Both the position numbers and the translations under genes were made by a program. From NCBI GenBank assembly GCA_003601795.1, contig PIXU01000011.1, positions 1 to 8,225 of the forward strand: DNA of 8,225 bases, in the 5' to 3' direction. Source of the DNA: Candidatus Methanophagales archaeon (GTDB lineage Archaea > Halobacteriota > Syntropharchaeia > Alkanophagales > Methanospirareceae). The notes below the pieces were generated by a model that saw only the letters and a list, made by a program, of their open reading frames with translations, searched no databases and had not been told where the DNA came from. Shown here piece by piece: positions 1-6,223 of the stretch. Each line of letters opens with the position of its first letter. Within the stretch, counting starts at the first letter, position 1.

Positions 1-216
1 ATATTAGGAGGCGATAGAAAATAGCAGGAATACCAAAAAACCAAATTTTCCCCTTTTTCTTTTTTGGGGGTTATTTCCAATTTAATAGATTCCGCGCGGG
101 ATTTTTCCCCTCCATCCCTTCCCTTCTTCATCCCCCATGTTCAGATGCGATGCAATTGTTGTCCGGAGATGAAAAAAAGTGAAGCAAAGGACGGTGGTAA
201 AGGGCTAAATTAGCTC
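1..216. other. Non-coding stretch upstream of the first promoter
   Basis: No convincing gene is visible here. The first 24 bases could read as the last seven codons of an upstream gene (ILGGDRK, stop TAG at 22-24), but this is too short to judge. A T-rich terminator follows at 50-70. Positions 92-99 are the self-complementary CCGCGCGG, and 104-138 is a pyrimidine-rich run on the + strand with no assigned role. A 14-codon ATG reading frame at 169-213 has no spaced ribosome binding site and was not called. Confidence 0.5.
50..70 (+). terminator. T-rich terminator of an upstream gene
   Basis: Five Ts, a C and six Ts (54-65) lie between CCCC (50-53) and GGGGG (66-70). Long T tracts on the coding strand are the usual archaeal termination signal, so this probably ends transcription of a gene lying mostly to the left of the window. 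The flanking C and G runs could also pair. Confidence 0.45.
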
Positions 217-263
217 GTTCCATTTTTTGGAACGCTTGTTCCATTTCTTGGAACGCCCGTTCC
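217..263. promoter_or_regulatory. Operator array of alternating GTTCC/GGAAC half-sites, 21-bp period
   Basis: GTTCC occurs at 217, 238 and 259, and GGAAC at 229 and 250, so each half-site recurs exactly every 21 bp, about two helical turns. Neighbouring half-sites form palindromes in two phases: GTTCCA-N5-TGGAAC (217-233 and 238-254) and GGAAC-N4-GTTCC (229-242 and 250-263). A further GTTCC lies at 282-286. The array ends 7 bp before the TATA box, where archaeal activators or repressors typically bind. It is probably a multi-site operator for a dimeric regulator that binds cooperatively on one DNA face. The regulator is not encoded in this window. Confidence 0.7.
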
Positions 264-270
264 ACCACTC

Positions 271-278
271 TATTATAT
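271..278 (+). promoter_or_regulatory. TATA box for the 358 gene
   Basis: TATTATAT lies 7 bp after the last GTTCC half-site. The usual archaeal distance of about 25 bp from the TATA centre predicts a transcript start near 298-302, just at the first arm of the leader hairpin. The same operator-to-TATA spacing recurs at 1309-1328, which supports the call. Confidence 0.6.
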
Positions 279-301
279 GCTGTTCCATCCGAGGTTCGTA
301 T

Positions 302-350
302 GGAGTGCCTTAACGCCGAAGGTGCGTGGCGCTCCTTAGGAGGTGAGCGC
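302..350 (+). promoter_or_regulatory. Structured 5' leader with competing helices around the ribosome binding site
   Basis: Two helices share one strand. Helix one pairs GGAGTGCC (302-309) with GGCGCTCC (328-335), eight pairs including one G-U, and is capped by ACGC (313-316) with GCGT (324-327). Helix two pairs GCGCTC (329-334) with GAGCGC (345-350) and places the ribosome binding site AGGAGGTGA (338-346) in its loop and closing strand. The two cannot form together. This is a switch-like layout that could control translation, but no known riboswitch class is recognised and the ligand or signal is unknown. The predicted transcript start is close to 300, so the hairpin would make up nearly the whole leader. 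Confidence 0.5.
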
Positions 351-357
351 GAAGAGG

Positions 358-1212
358 ATGAAGAAAATATTGGCGATAGGTATAGTAGCGATGTTGGTGT
401 TAGGTGTAGGACTGGTTGCAGCTATAATCGGTAACAACGAGATAAATCCCTCTGTAGCGACAAGTATTGAAAAAGGAGGTATCTCAAGTGAAGTGATTAA
501 AGTATCTGATGGGTTACCCAAACCAATAGAGAAGCCAGATGTACCACGGCAAGTAGAAGAGGAGATACTTAACAAAGCCCAAATCGACGGCTACTCAGCC
601 AAGCTACTGTGGATCAATACAAGTGACGATGGGTATGATGCTCTTGTAAAATTGAGCAATGAAAACAACAAGGAGGACATAAAGTACGTTGAAGTATTCA
701 GAGAAAACGATGCTACTGATGTGAAGGAGATAGAACCAATGCTTGTAAACAAGAGCTCTTCAAATGAAATCTTAGTACAGAAGCTTAATACTGTGGGCGA
801 AGAGAAGGACCAAAAAGCTATCTGTGCAGAAATATATAAAAGTAGAGAGAGTGAAGAATATCTGCTTAGACTAAGAACCCGTGATATCCACGTTACGGAT
901 GCATCACAGAGTATAGAAGGAAAAAACATATTTGGCATTACGTTGTGGAAGCTCACAGCCAGCGGTAGCTTTACTTACGAGTACGGTGTAGAAATGCTTA
1001 GTGTGGTAGATCACTCTTCAGAGTACCATAACAGTGCTTTAGGATGGCAGTGTGATTCATTCAGCAGTGAAGCAACAATACCACACTCATGCTTAGGAAA
1101 GGTTGATGCTGATGCTGACTTCAGTGGTCCACTTGGGCAGTCGGTATCAGCATGGGCATGGGTTACAGTGAATTGCTATGGCGGCGTTGCAGGTAATGCC
1201 GGAACTACCTAA
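358..1212 (+). CDS. Exported protein of unknown function with Cys-containing C-terminal beta domain
   Basis: A 284-residue protein. Residues 1-21 are a Sec signal peptide (MKKILAIG, then a hydrophobic core ending near VAA). A polar linker follows, with a Pro-rich patch at about 53-63, then a mixed region (75-180) and a C-terminal region (190-284) rich in aromatic, Ser and short beta-like segments. Cysteines at 156, 232, 245 and 273 could form disulfides outside the cell. The segment around 196-256 (LWKLTASGSFTYEYG, later CLGKVDADADF) resembles small secreted beta-sandwich proteins, but no family is named with confidence. I chose ATG 358 over the in-frame GTG at 343 because the GTG lies inside AGGAGGTGA (338-346), 11 bases ahead of the ATG, and because ATG-AAG-AAA matches the signal-peptide starts of the 1405, 5100 and 7348 genes. 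Its operator array suggests tight regulation. Confidence 0.8.
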   Translation: MKKILAIGIVAMLVLGVGLVAAIIGNNEINPSVATSIEKGGISSEVIKVSDGLPKPIEKPDVPRQVEEEILNKAQIDGYSAKLLWINTSDDGYDALVKLSNENNKEDIKYVEVFRENDATDVKEIEPMLVNKSSSNEILVQKLNTVGEEKDQKAICAEIYKSRESEEYLLRLRTRDIHVTDASQSIEGKNIFGITLWKLTASGSFTYEYGVEMLSVVDHSSEYHNSALGWQCDSFSSEATIPHSCLGKVDADADFSGPLGQSVSAWAWVTVNCYGGVAGNAGTT

Positions 1213-1277
1213 CGAATGCAGGGTTATAACCATATAATATGAAAAAATTAAACAAATGGAGCGTTCTCTCGCCCCGA

Positions 1278-1290
1278 TTTTTATTTTTAT
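1278..1290 (+). terminator. T-rich terminator after the 358 gene
   Basis: Two five-T runs separated by A (1278-1288) form a typical archaeal T-tract terminator, 65 bases after the stop codon. A perfect 10-bp palindrome, GGTTATAACC, lies shortly after the stop. Its role is unclear. Confidence 0.55.
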
Positions 1291-1299
1291 ACATTTTTG

Positions 1300-1328
1300 G
1301 GAACACCTGTTCCACCTTACATTTATAT
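1300..1328 (+). promoter_or_regulatory. GGAAC-N4-GTTCC palindrome plus TATA box for the 1405 gene
   Basis: GGAAC (1300-1304), ACCT and GTTCC (1309-1313), followed by ACC, lie directly before the TATA box ATTTATAT (1321-1328). The spacing from GTTCC to the TATA box is identical to that at 259-278, and the bases flanking the half-site (GTTCCACC) are the same. This promoter therefore looks like a one-site version of the 217-278 promoter and probably answers to the same regulator. The leader that follows carries GCGCCGAGGG near 1351, which resembles the GCGCCGAGGA element of the repeated leaders further right. Confidence 0.65.
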
Positions 1329-1404
1329 ACCTTCCACAGTAAATATGTATGCGCCGAGGGATCGCTTGTATAAATATCCAAAGGGAAGGAAGGTAATAAA
1401 AAAG

Positions 1405-2461
1405 ATGAAAAAGATATTGGCAATGGGAATAATAGCGTTACTGGTGTGCGGCGTTTGGTTGGCTATGGCTCAGAATCAGAGCGAAGGTATGGTTGCCAGC
1501 ACTTCACTTAGCGCGGTGGGGGAGAAGAACTATACTTACGGTGTTGAAAACGACAGTAAAAACATAACAAAGCTACGGCAACAAATCGAAGCCCAGATGG
1601 AAAAACTGGATGATAGAGAGCTTGATTTAATTAAGGGAAAATACGATAGACCCCCTGGTGTAAAAGACTATGAGCCGCCTGAAGTTCCAATGCCAAAACC
1701 TACACCACCTACGGGTTTAATGAAAATATCTCCAGTTTTTACAGATACTGGTTCAGTATCTCAAACTCATGCAACAGTAAGTACAGCATCTTCAGATTAT
1801 TGCAGCAGGTTACCAGATATTTGGAAAGCGGGCATCGTGGATGACAGACAAATCATATTTAGGTAGAGTCTGGGCTCGTACTGAGAGTGTTCAGTATTTA
1901 AAGAACGATGTGAAAGAGTGGCATGTAATGCACCAGTATGAAGGAGACGATTCGGGCGATATTAAAGCCGAAAATGCAATAGTATTGATGAGAGTGGACG
2001 ATACAGCAGTCTGTAGACCTTATATTAGTTCGTTAGGGGGCTATGAGTGTGAACCAAACCCAATATGTTATCCGGCGAATCATGTTATAAGTATCGGGAT
2101 ACGTCCGGAGCATAGTTACGGTTCACGAGAATATAACAAGATTTATATGTGGATATGGGACCGGACCACTGATACATTCTGGGGAAAGACGTATAATTTA
2201 CCGCGAACCGAGAAAATTACAATTGTTGACGCTGCATTAGAGTGTGATGAAAATGAAGCTCCAGATAGCCAATGGAAGAATTTCTACAAATTCACTCCAT
2301 ATAATGAGTATATTCAGGACGTTAACCTACCAGACGAATTCACATGGTCTGAACATTCAAGCCCAGTCTTTAATAACGAACATTATGAGGGGTATTACAA
2401 TCCCTACGGTGGTGAGAAGCTGATTTCAGCAACGCTATGGCAGAGAAAAACACCAAAGTAA
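1405..2461 (+). pseudogene. Exported beta-domain protein interrupted by a frameshift
   Basis: The ATG at 1405 begins a signal peptide (MKKILAMGIIALLVCGVWLAMA, cleavage likely before Gln23) related to that of the 5100 gene, with a shared (A/I)AQ(N/D)Q continuation. A short charged helix-like region (about residues 47-75) and a Pro-rich linker (90-105) lead into a beta-type domain. The frame stops at TAG 1864-1866 after 153 codons, while the next frame continues without a break from about 1841 to 2461. That second part has no signal peptide and no ribosome binding site. Removing one A from AAA at 1850-1852 joins them as DDRQSYLGRVWARTES, giving a 351-residue protein. The ribosome site GGAAGGT (1388-1394) is moderate. 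The C-terminal half contains cysteines in a GGYECEPNPICYP segment and many aromatic residues. No family was recognised; a secreted lectin-like or neprosin-like fold is only a guess. A sequencing error is the main alternative to true gene inactivation. Confidence 0.7.
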
Positions 2462-2463
2462 GG

Positions 2464-2506
2464 TTTTCGGCTTCTTCACTCAAAAGCCGAGAGCTTTTTT
2501 ATTTTT
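2464..2506 (+). terminator. Hairpin plus T-tract terminator
   Basis: TCGGCTT (2467-2473) pairs with AAGCCGA (2484-2490), extended by T-A and T-G pairs, with a 10-base loop. T6-A-T5 (2495-2506) follows shortly after. It lies just beyond the stop of the broken 1405 gene and is the most complete intrinsic-type terminator in the window. Its T tract may also serve as the AT-rich promoter element of the 2537 gene. Confidence 0.7.
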
Positions 2507-2536
2507 AACACTATGACAAACTAAAGCACGAAAAAA

Positions 2537-2923
2537 ATGAAGAAGAAAATAATGGCTTCGCTATTAATTATAGGAGTAATAGTAATTAGTGTTATTATTA
2601 TAGTGCTTGTATACCCATATGTTACAAAACCAAAATTACCTGATTTACCTGTAACACTACCCCCAAAATATGAAAAAGTTGAATTGAAAACAGGCGAGAG
2701 TGCAATGGTAAAAGGTAATTTGATTAAACTTATTTCCATAGAAAGAGCAGAGGAAACAGTAACGATCGAAGTTTATAATGAGACGATGGCAAAACCACTG
2801 GTTGTTTCTTTAAACCCACGAGGTGATGAAAGAGCATTTAAGATGGATAAGAAGACTGCGATTTTTCCAGCTTCTATAAAAGATGATAGAGTTACTTTCT
2901 TAGTAGAAACGTTACCCTCTTAG
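2537..2923 (+). CDS. Small N-terminally membrane-anchored protein
   Basis: A 128-residue protein. Residues 6-28 form one strongly hydrophobic segment after MKKK and no clear signal-peptidase site follows, so it is probably anchored with the C-terminal part outside. A Pro-rich spacer (31-43, KPKLPDLPVTLPP) leads to a compact domain of about 80 residues with alternating hydrophobic strands (YEKVELKTGESAMVKGN, LIKLISIE, VTIEVYN, VTFLVET). This pattern is common in small beta-sandwich modules of archaeal surface proteins, but no named family is claimed. No ribosome binding site precedes ATG 2537. The AT-rich 2495-2508 tract lies about 30 bases upstream, so the transcript may be leaderless or nearly so. 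The stop TAG at 2921-2923 is in the same frame as the first part of the decayed gene that follows, which raises the possibility of a former fusion. Confidence 0.7.
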   Translation: MKKKIMASLLIIGVIVISVIIIVLVYPYVTKPKLPDLPVTLPPKYEKVELKTGESAMVKGNLIKLISIERAEETVTIEVYNETMAKPLVVSLNPRGDERAFKMDKKTAIFPASIKDDRVTFLVETLPS

Positions 2924-3769
2924 CAGAATCCAGAGGGGAAAAGAATAATGCCAAGTTTAGATGAACTTAAAAAGGACAACCACATTAAGTTTCTTCGCAA
3001 GAACTTAGAGCCAAGAGTTGTGTAGATAGCTATGAGCAAGTAGAAAACTTCGTGAAAAACGATTTTCAAGGTAAATGGTTTGTGGGATCTATCTGGTACA
3101 CGGATCTTAGCAATTCTGATATCGGTGACAATGACGGTAGTGTTCCGGTAATTGAATTATTGTACTAAGTATAGTGGTTGGGCAGAAAAAGCTTATGAGA
3201 CGAACGCAGATTCGTTCATCAAGTTTGTGGCTTACTGGAGTTGTCCTAGCGCTCCCCCATCACCGAGTTCAGATGTAGTAGACTATCTCTTTAATGCTTT
3301 TCAGTGCTATCCGAGCGGCGGGCCTGTGATTCTACAACCCGTTCTAGAGTGGAACTATGCAGGCAGCGGTAGATGGACAGGAGCTCCCTGGTGGGGCCCT
3401 GACGAGAATAACCAATATCATAGGGGCGGCCCTATAGAGATAAGTGTGGGCGATAGCCTCGAGGGAAAAATATGGTGGGAGCCATCTCCACAAGTTTATG
3501 CCATACAGATACGGAATCAAGACACAAGCAGCACTTCCGTGATTTACGCGGGGAATCCCGGAATCATGGAGGATGTTTTTCTGGCCCTGGAAGTTTACAA
3601 TGTTGATGATGATAACGATGTCCCAGGAGATACCGACTTTCATAGCATGACATTTGAGGGAGATACTCCAATATGGAAAGGGGATGTGGACGAAAATGCA
3701 CCTTTGAGTGGGCTCAACGTTGAGATAGTTTCGCAGCCAGATAGGGTAATATTGCATACAGCGAATTAA
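2924..3769 (+). pseudogene. Decayed exported-protein gene in three reading-frame segments
   Basis: Three segments read as one protein if two small insertions are removed. Segment one (2924-3022; ATG at 2948 after GAGGGG) reads PSLDELKKDNHIKFLRKNLEPR and ends at TAG 3023. Segment two (about 3019-3165) reads VDSYEQVENFVKNDFQGKWF and ends at TAA 3166. Segment three (about 3152-3769) reads YCTKYSGWAEKAY and on to the C-terminus. Dropping one GT from the TGTG repeat near 3019-3023 joins the first two as EPRVVDSYEQ, and dropping one T near 3157-3161 joins the second and third. No signal peptide is present, so the start is lost or was supplied by the preceding gene. Segment three contains a beta-rich domain with LEWNYAGSGRWTGAPWW, HRGGPIEISVGDSLEGKI and a Cys pair near its start. 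It resembles secreted concanavalin-like beta-sandwich proteins, but the family is uncertain. Confidence 0.65.
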
Positions 3770-3777
3770 AAATAAAA

Positions 3778-3796
3778 TTTTCTCTTTTTATTTTTT
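3778..3796 (+). terminator. T-rich terminator after the decayed gene
   Basis: A tract of 19 bases that are Ts except for two Cs and one A begins 8 bases after the stop at 3769. It fits archaeal T-tract termination and separates the decayed gene from the 3816 gene. Confidence 0.55.
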
Positions 3797-3815
3797 AGAG
3801 GAATAGATAAAGTAG

Positions 3816-4772
3816 ATGAATATGGATAAAAGAGTGAAAAAAAGATATTTGGTCGGCATAGTAGTCATTATAGTTATAGGTGTAGGTATAATGAGTGCAC
3901 TGTACTTCCATCAAAAGGGAACAAAATTTCAAGAGAAATCGCCCCAAACAGAACTTCAGGAGGAATTAGCTTCAACAAAAGCACTGCTTACAGTTCCAGT
4001 TGGATGCATTCATAATAATTTCATTCAATTAAAACCCGGAGAGAAGAAAGAAACTTATTATACACTTTACACCAGAAATGGTGGTCCAGGAGAAGTTACC
4101 TGTAAAATTTACCGAGTGGCGCATGTGTACGAAAAAGAAAAGATGACGATGCCCGAAGGTCTAAATGTCAGTATAGAACCATCTAAATTTATAGCACAAC
4201 CCCATAAAAATTACACTTCAAAGATTACAGTAAAAACAAGTCCTGAGCTTTTTCCACATGAGGTAAATGTATCAGTGGGCGGTATCGCCGGAAGAGAATA
4301 TACGCTGTACTTACGAGTGATTTTCGAAGGCGAAAACGAAACGATAGGCGATGATTGGCTCAGAATTCTCGTCAGGCCATTCACCGTACCGGGAGCATCA
4401 GGACTTTATCTCCCACATGGATATCTTCATAATAATTCTATAACGTTAAAGTTAGGAGAAACGAAAGAGACTTATTACACACTGCATACCGGAGAAAGTG
4501 GTCCAGAGGAAGTTAGCTATGATATTTACAGGATTACGGGTAAAGTAAATATGCTGCCAATGCCGGAAGAGGAAAAGTTACCAATACCAGAAGGTCTAAC
4601 TGTTAGCATAGAGCCCAATAACTTTTTAGCACGAACTCATGAGAATTACACTTCAAAGATTACAGTAAAGACAAGCCCTGAGCTTCTTCCGGGAGAATAC
4701 GTATTGTGTATGGAGGCACATTTTGGCGGGAGGTTAACCAATGATTGGCTTACAGTTAATGTAGAGCCGTAA
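3816..4772 (+). CDS. N-anchored extracellular protein with two duplicated beta domains
   Basis: A 318-residue protein. A basic start (MNMDKRVKKR) and one hydrophobic segment (11-30) make it a likely N-anchored surface protein, followed by a polar linker (32-55). The rest is a tandem duplication: domain one about 63-188, domain two about 202-318. Shared landmarks are HNN(F/S)I-LK-GE-KETYYTL (66-84 and 205-223), PEGL(N/T)VSIEP (113-122 and 258-267) and NYTSKITVKTSPEL (132-145 and 277-290). Each ends near a DDW or NDW motif (179-181 and 309-311). The pattern suggests immunoglobulin-like beta sandwiches of the kind used as stalk or adhesion modules. Several N-X-S/T sites could be glycosylated. 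GAGG at 3798-3801 lies 14 bases before the ATG; the ATG at 3822 is a possible alternative start. Confidence 0.8.
   Translation: MNMDKRVKKRYLVGIVVIIVIGVGIMSALYFHQKGTKFQEKSPQTELQEELASTKALLTVPVGCIHNNFIQLKPGEKKETYYTLYTRNGGPGEVTCKIYRVAHVYEKEKMTMPEGLNVSIEPSKFIAQPHKNYTSKITVKTSPELFPHEVNVSVGGIAGREYTLYLRVIFEGENETIGDDWLRILVRPFTVPGASGLYLPHGYLHNNSITLKLGETKETYYTLHTGESGPEEVSYDIYRITGKVNMLPMPEEEKLPIPEGLTVSIEPNNFLARTHENYTSKITVKTSPELLPGEYVLCMEAHFGGRLTNDWLTVNVEP
4209..4250 (+). repeat. Intragenic direct repeat, first copy
   Basis: These 42 bases encode the NYTSKITVKTSPEL region of domain one and match 4644-4685 at 40 of 42 positions. The match is much closer than in the rest of the two domains, which suggests gene conversion or strong constraint. 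Confidence 0.9.
4644..4685 (+). repeat. Intragenic direct repeat, second copy
   Basis: Partner of 4209-4250, exactly 435 bases (145 codons) downstream, so the duplication keeps the frame. The two differences lie in a Lys codon (AAA/AAG) and a Ser codon (AGT/AGC), and both are silent. Confidence 0.9.
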
Positions 4773-4965
4773 AGTTTGAAAAAGAGATTGATAGTGTGGC
4801 TTTGGATTTGATGTTTTCGCTCATCCCGGTTTATGATTCCTCTTTGGTTCTCTGTTCGTGATACGGTTGTGTTCCTCATAGAATATTACAGAAGGAAAAA
4901 GTACGGCTGGATGCTGGATGACCCGTAGCTGATGGTACACCGGGGGTTGTCTAATTTATTTGAGT
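4773..4965 (+). other. Gap with a possible 31-codon gene fragment
   Basis: There is no terminator of the T-tract type right after the 4772 stop. The only coding-like stretch is ATG 4833 to TAG 4926-4928, 31 codons reading MIPLWFSVRDTVVFLIEYY and then a basic RRKKYGWMLDDP end. It has a plausible hydrophobic and basic composition but no ribosome binding site, and may be a remnant of an unrelated gene. The rest shows nothing recognisable up to the repeated promoter and leader. Confidence 0.3.
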
Positions 4966-5099
4966 CTTTGCTTTTTGTTCGGTAAAAACCGAAGGTTTTC
5001 GGTAGTTTTATCATGGGTTTGAGCGATACTATTAGAGTGCCGAGGAGGGGCGTGATGATAGAAGTACCAAAAAATTTAGGAGGTGAAAAGAAGAAAAAA
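4966..5099 (+). promoter_or_regulatory. Repeated promoter-leader cassette, copy 1
   Basis: Copy of a sequence also found at 7211-7347 and 8081-8212. It begins CTTTGCTTTTTG, contains two overlapping hairpins sharing ACCGAA (TTCGGT 4978-4983, ACCGAA 4988-4993, TTCGGT 4998-5003), then a second stem (5025-5030 with 5063-5068) enclosing TGCC, GAGGAGG and GGCG. It ends with AGGAGGTGA (5078-5086) and an A tract before ATG 5100. The TATA element is weak here (AATTTATT, about 4953-4960) compared with copies 2 and 3. By archaeal spacing the transcript should start around 4980-4990, within the first hairpin, leaving a leader of more than 100 bases. Confidence 0.7.
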
Positions 5100-6200
5100 A
5101 TGAAAAAGATATGGGCGATTGGCATAATAGCGGTACTGATGTGCAGTGTAGGGCTGGCTATAGCTCAGGATCAGGGCGAATATATGGCATTAACCACCAA
5201 CAAACAGATTACCTTGTGCTTAGATAAATTGGACGGTATATTAATCGGTGCTTCAGAAAATAAAACAGCTCAAGCGTATTTAATAGGTACGATTGATAAA
5301 AAGAACCACCTTTTGCTCTCAGGTACAATTTTAATTAATGGGAAGCCACATGCAGTCGATTTTGAAGGAAAAGCAGAGAAAATTTTCGTGGGATGGAATG
5401 TTCCAGAAGGTGCTGAGCCAATTTACAGAGACCTTCATGGTAAAACGATGACAAGATATGAAGGTGCTACAAGAATGTATGCTTGTACCGTTGCACTAAA
5501 AGACAAGAAAAATCAGTTTGACCTAAAAGGTGAATTCTTCGAAGATGGCATCGGGGGCTTAGTTGGAACCGCAGTTATTGATGGAATGAAGTATGAGATT
5601 GGGCTTCGTGGAAGCAGTGTTGGTCTGGTTGAAGAGGTAATCAATGACCCGGATCAAACAATGCAAACAAGAGGGTCTAAATATCTCGATGTTCCACAGC
5701 GAAGTCAGTGGGAATTGTTTTGGGATGGGCATGGTTATGATAATGCTAGCAGAGCATGTGGTGAAACTTGCGCCGCGATGCTTGAAGAGTATTGGAATGG
5801 CAATCATCCTGATATCTGGGATATTTGGCTATGGAATGATGGCGAACCGATGAATCTCGTGCAAACAGAGGCTTACTTCGACGAAGTTAGTGTTCCCTGC
5901 TGGAAAGACGATTACCAAGGTTCTCTAACGAGTAATATAAATCATGTAAAGACCAGAATAAACTGGGAATGGCCTCTTGATATAACAGAGGAGAGCCAGT
6001 GGGGTAACTGTCATGCCGTTGTTGTACGAGGTTACGATGATTCAACGGAAAAATTTGTGCTGAGGGACCCAAATACCTGGACTGGCACTAATACGATGAA
6101 GTGGTATGATGAAGCAGCGAATTTTAACTTCGAAGACAATGTATATGAGTATGTCGGTGGAGAGGACGAGTGGTCTAACGGATACGTTTATGTAGCGTGA
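5100..6200 (+). CDS. Exported C39-like (papain-fold) cysteine peptidase
   Basis: A 366-residue protein. Residues 1-22 are a signal peptide ending LAIA before Gln23. Residues 28-180 form a beta-rich N-terminal region with two similar strand sets (about 58-95 and 128-172), perhaps a propeptide or binding domain. Residues 190-366 match the Peptidase_C39_2 pattern: VPQ with Gln200 for the oxyanion hole, the nucleophile Cys220 in RACGETCAAM, His305 in GNCHAVVVRGYDD, and Asp323 in LRDPNT. All expected catalytic residues are present, so it is probably active outside the cell and cleaves peptides; its substrate is unknown. ATG 5100 is chosen because an upstream in-frame extension to 5013 runs through the repeated non-coding leader and is out of frame in copy 2, while the GTG at 5083 runs into TGA. 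The ribosome site AGGAGGTGA is 13 bases upstream, longer than usual. It overlaps or nearly abuts the 6224 gene. Confidence 0.85.
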   Translation: MKKIWAIGIIAVLMCSVGLAIAQDQGEYMALTTNKQITLCLDKLDGILIGASENKTAQAYLIGTIDKKNHLLLSGTILINGKPHAVDFEGKAEKIFVGWNVPEGAEPIYRDLHGKTMTRYEGATRMYACTVALKDKKNQFDLKGEFFEDGIGGLVGTAVIDGMKYEIGLRGSSVGLVEEVINDPDQTMQTRGSKYLDVPQRSQWELFWDGHGYDNASRACGETCAAMLEEYWNGNHPDIWDIWLWNDGEPMNLVQTEAYFDEVSVPCWKDDYQGSLTSNINHVKTRINWEWPLDITEESQWGNCHAVVVRGYDDSTEKFVLRDPNTWTGTNTMKWYDEAANFNFEDNVYEYVGGEDEWSNGYVYVA

Positions 6201-6223
6201 GGGATAAACATAAAAAGATAAAA

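Noticed and set aside
1..24. End of an upstream gene reading ILGGDRK
   Set aside because: Seven codons are too few to support a call.
169..213. Short ATG reading frame of 14 codons
   Set aside because: The GGAG sequence directly touches the ATG with no spacing, the peptide has no recognisable content, and a promoter array follows at once.
217..263. CRISPR-like short repeat array
   Set aside because: The unit is only 21 bp with no unique spacers, and the repeats are back-to-back palindromes ahead of a TATA box, which fits an operator.
336..575. Minus-strand open frames opposite the exported-protein genes, here and elsewhere (for example 591-956, 3344-3757, 7323-7568)
   Set aside because: They lie fully or almost fully opposite well-supported genes, have no ribosome sites or promoters, and their composition mirrors the coding strand.
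1297..1404. N-terminal extension of the 1405 gene from an upstream ATG
   Set aside because: It would translate through the operator palindrome and the TATA box; the signal peptide begins at 1405.
1858..1870. Programmed +1 frameshift at the TAG of the 1405 gene
   Set aside because: No established shift signal or stimulating structure is recognised, and a simple one-base insertion at 1850-1852 gives a better joined protein.
2921..3025. Reading of TAG as pyrrolysine, since the stops at 2921 and 3023 are both TAG
   Set aside because: The related continuation after 3023 is in another frame and the original frame soon meets TGA. For 2921 the idea is not excluded, but nothing supports it.
5013..5099. 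N-terminal extension of the peptidase from ATG 5013
   Set aside because: This stretch is the repeated leader. In copy 2 the same frame does not lead into the protein, and AGGAGGTGA at 5078-5086 fits a start at 5100.
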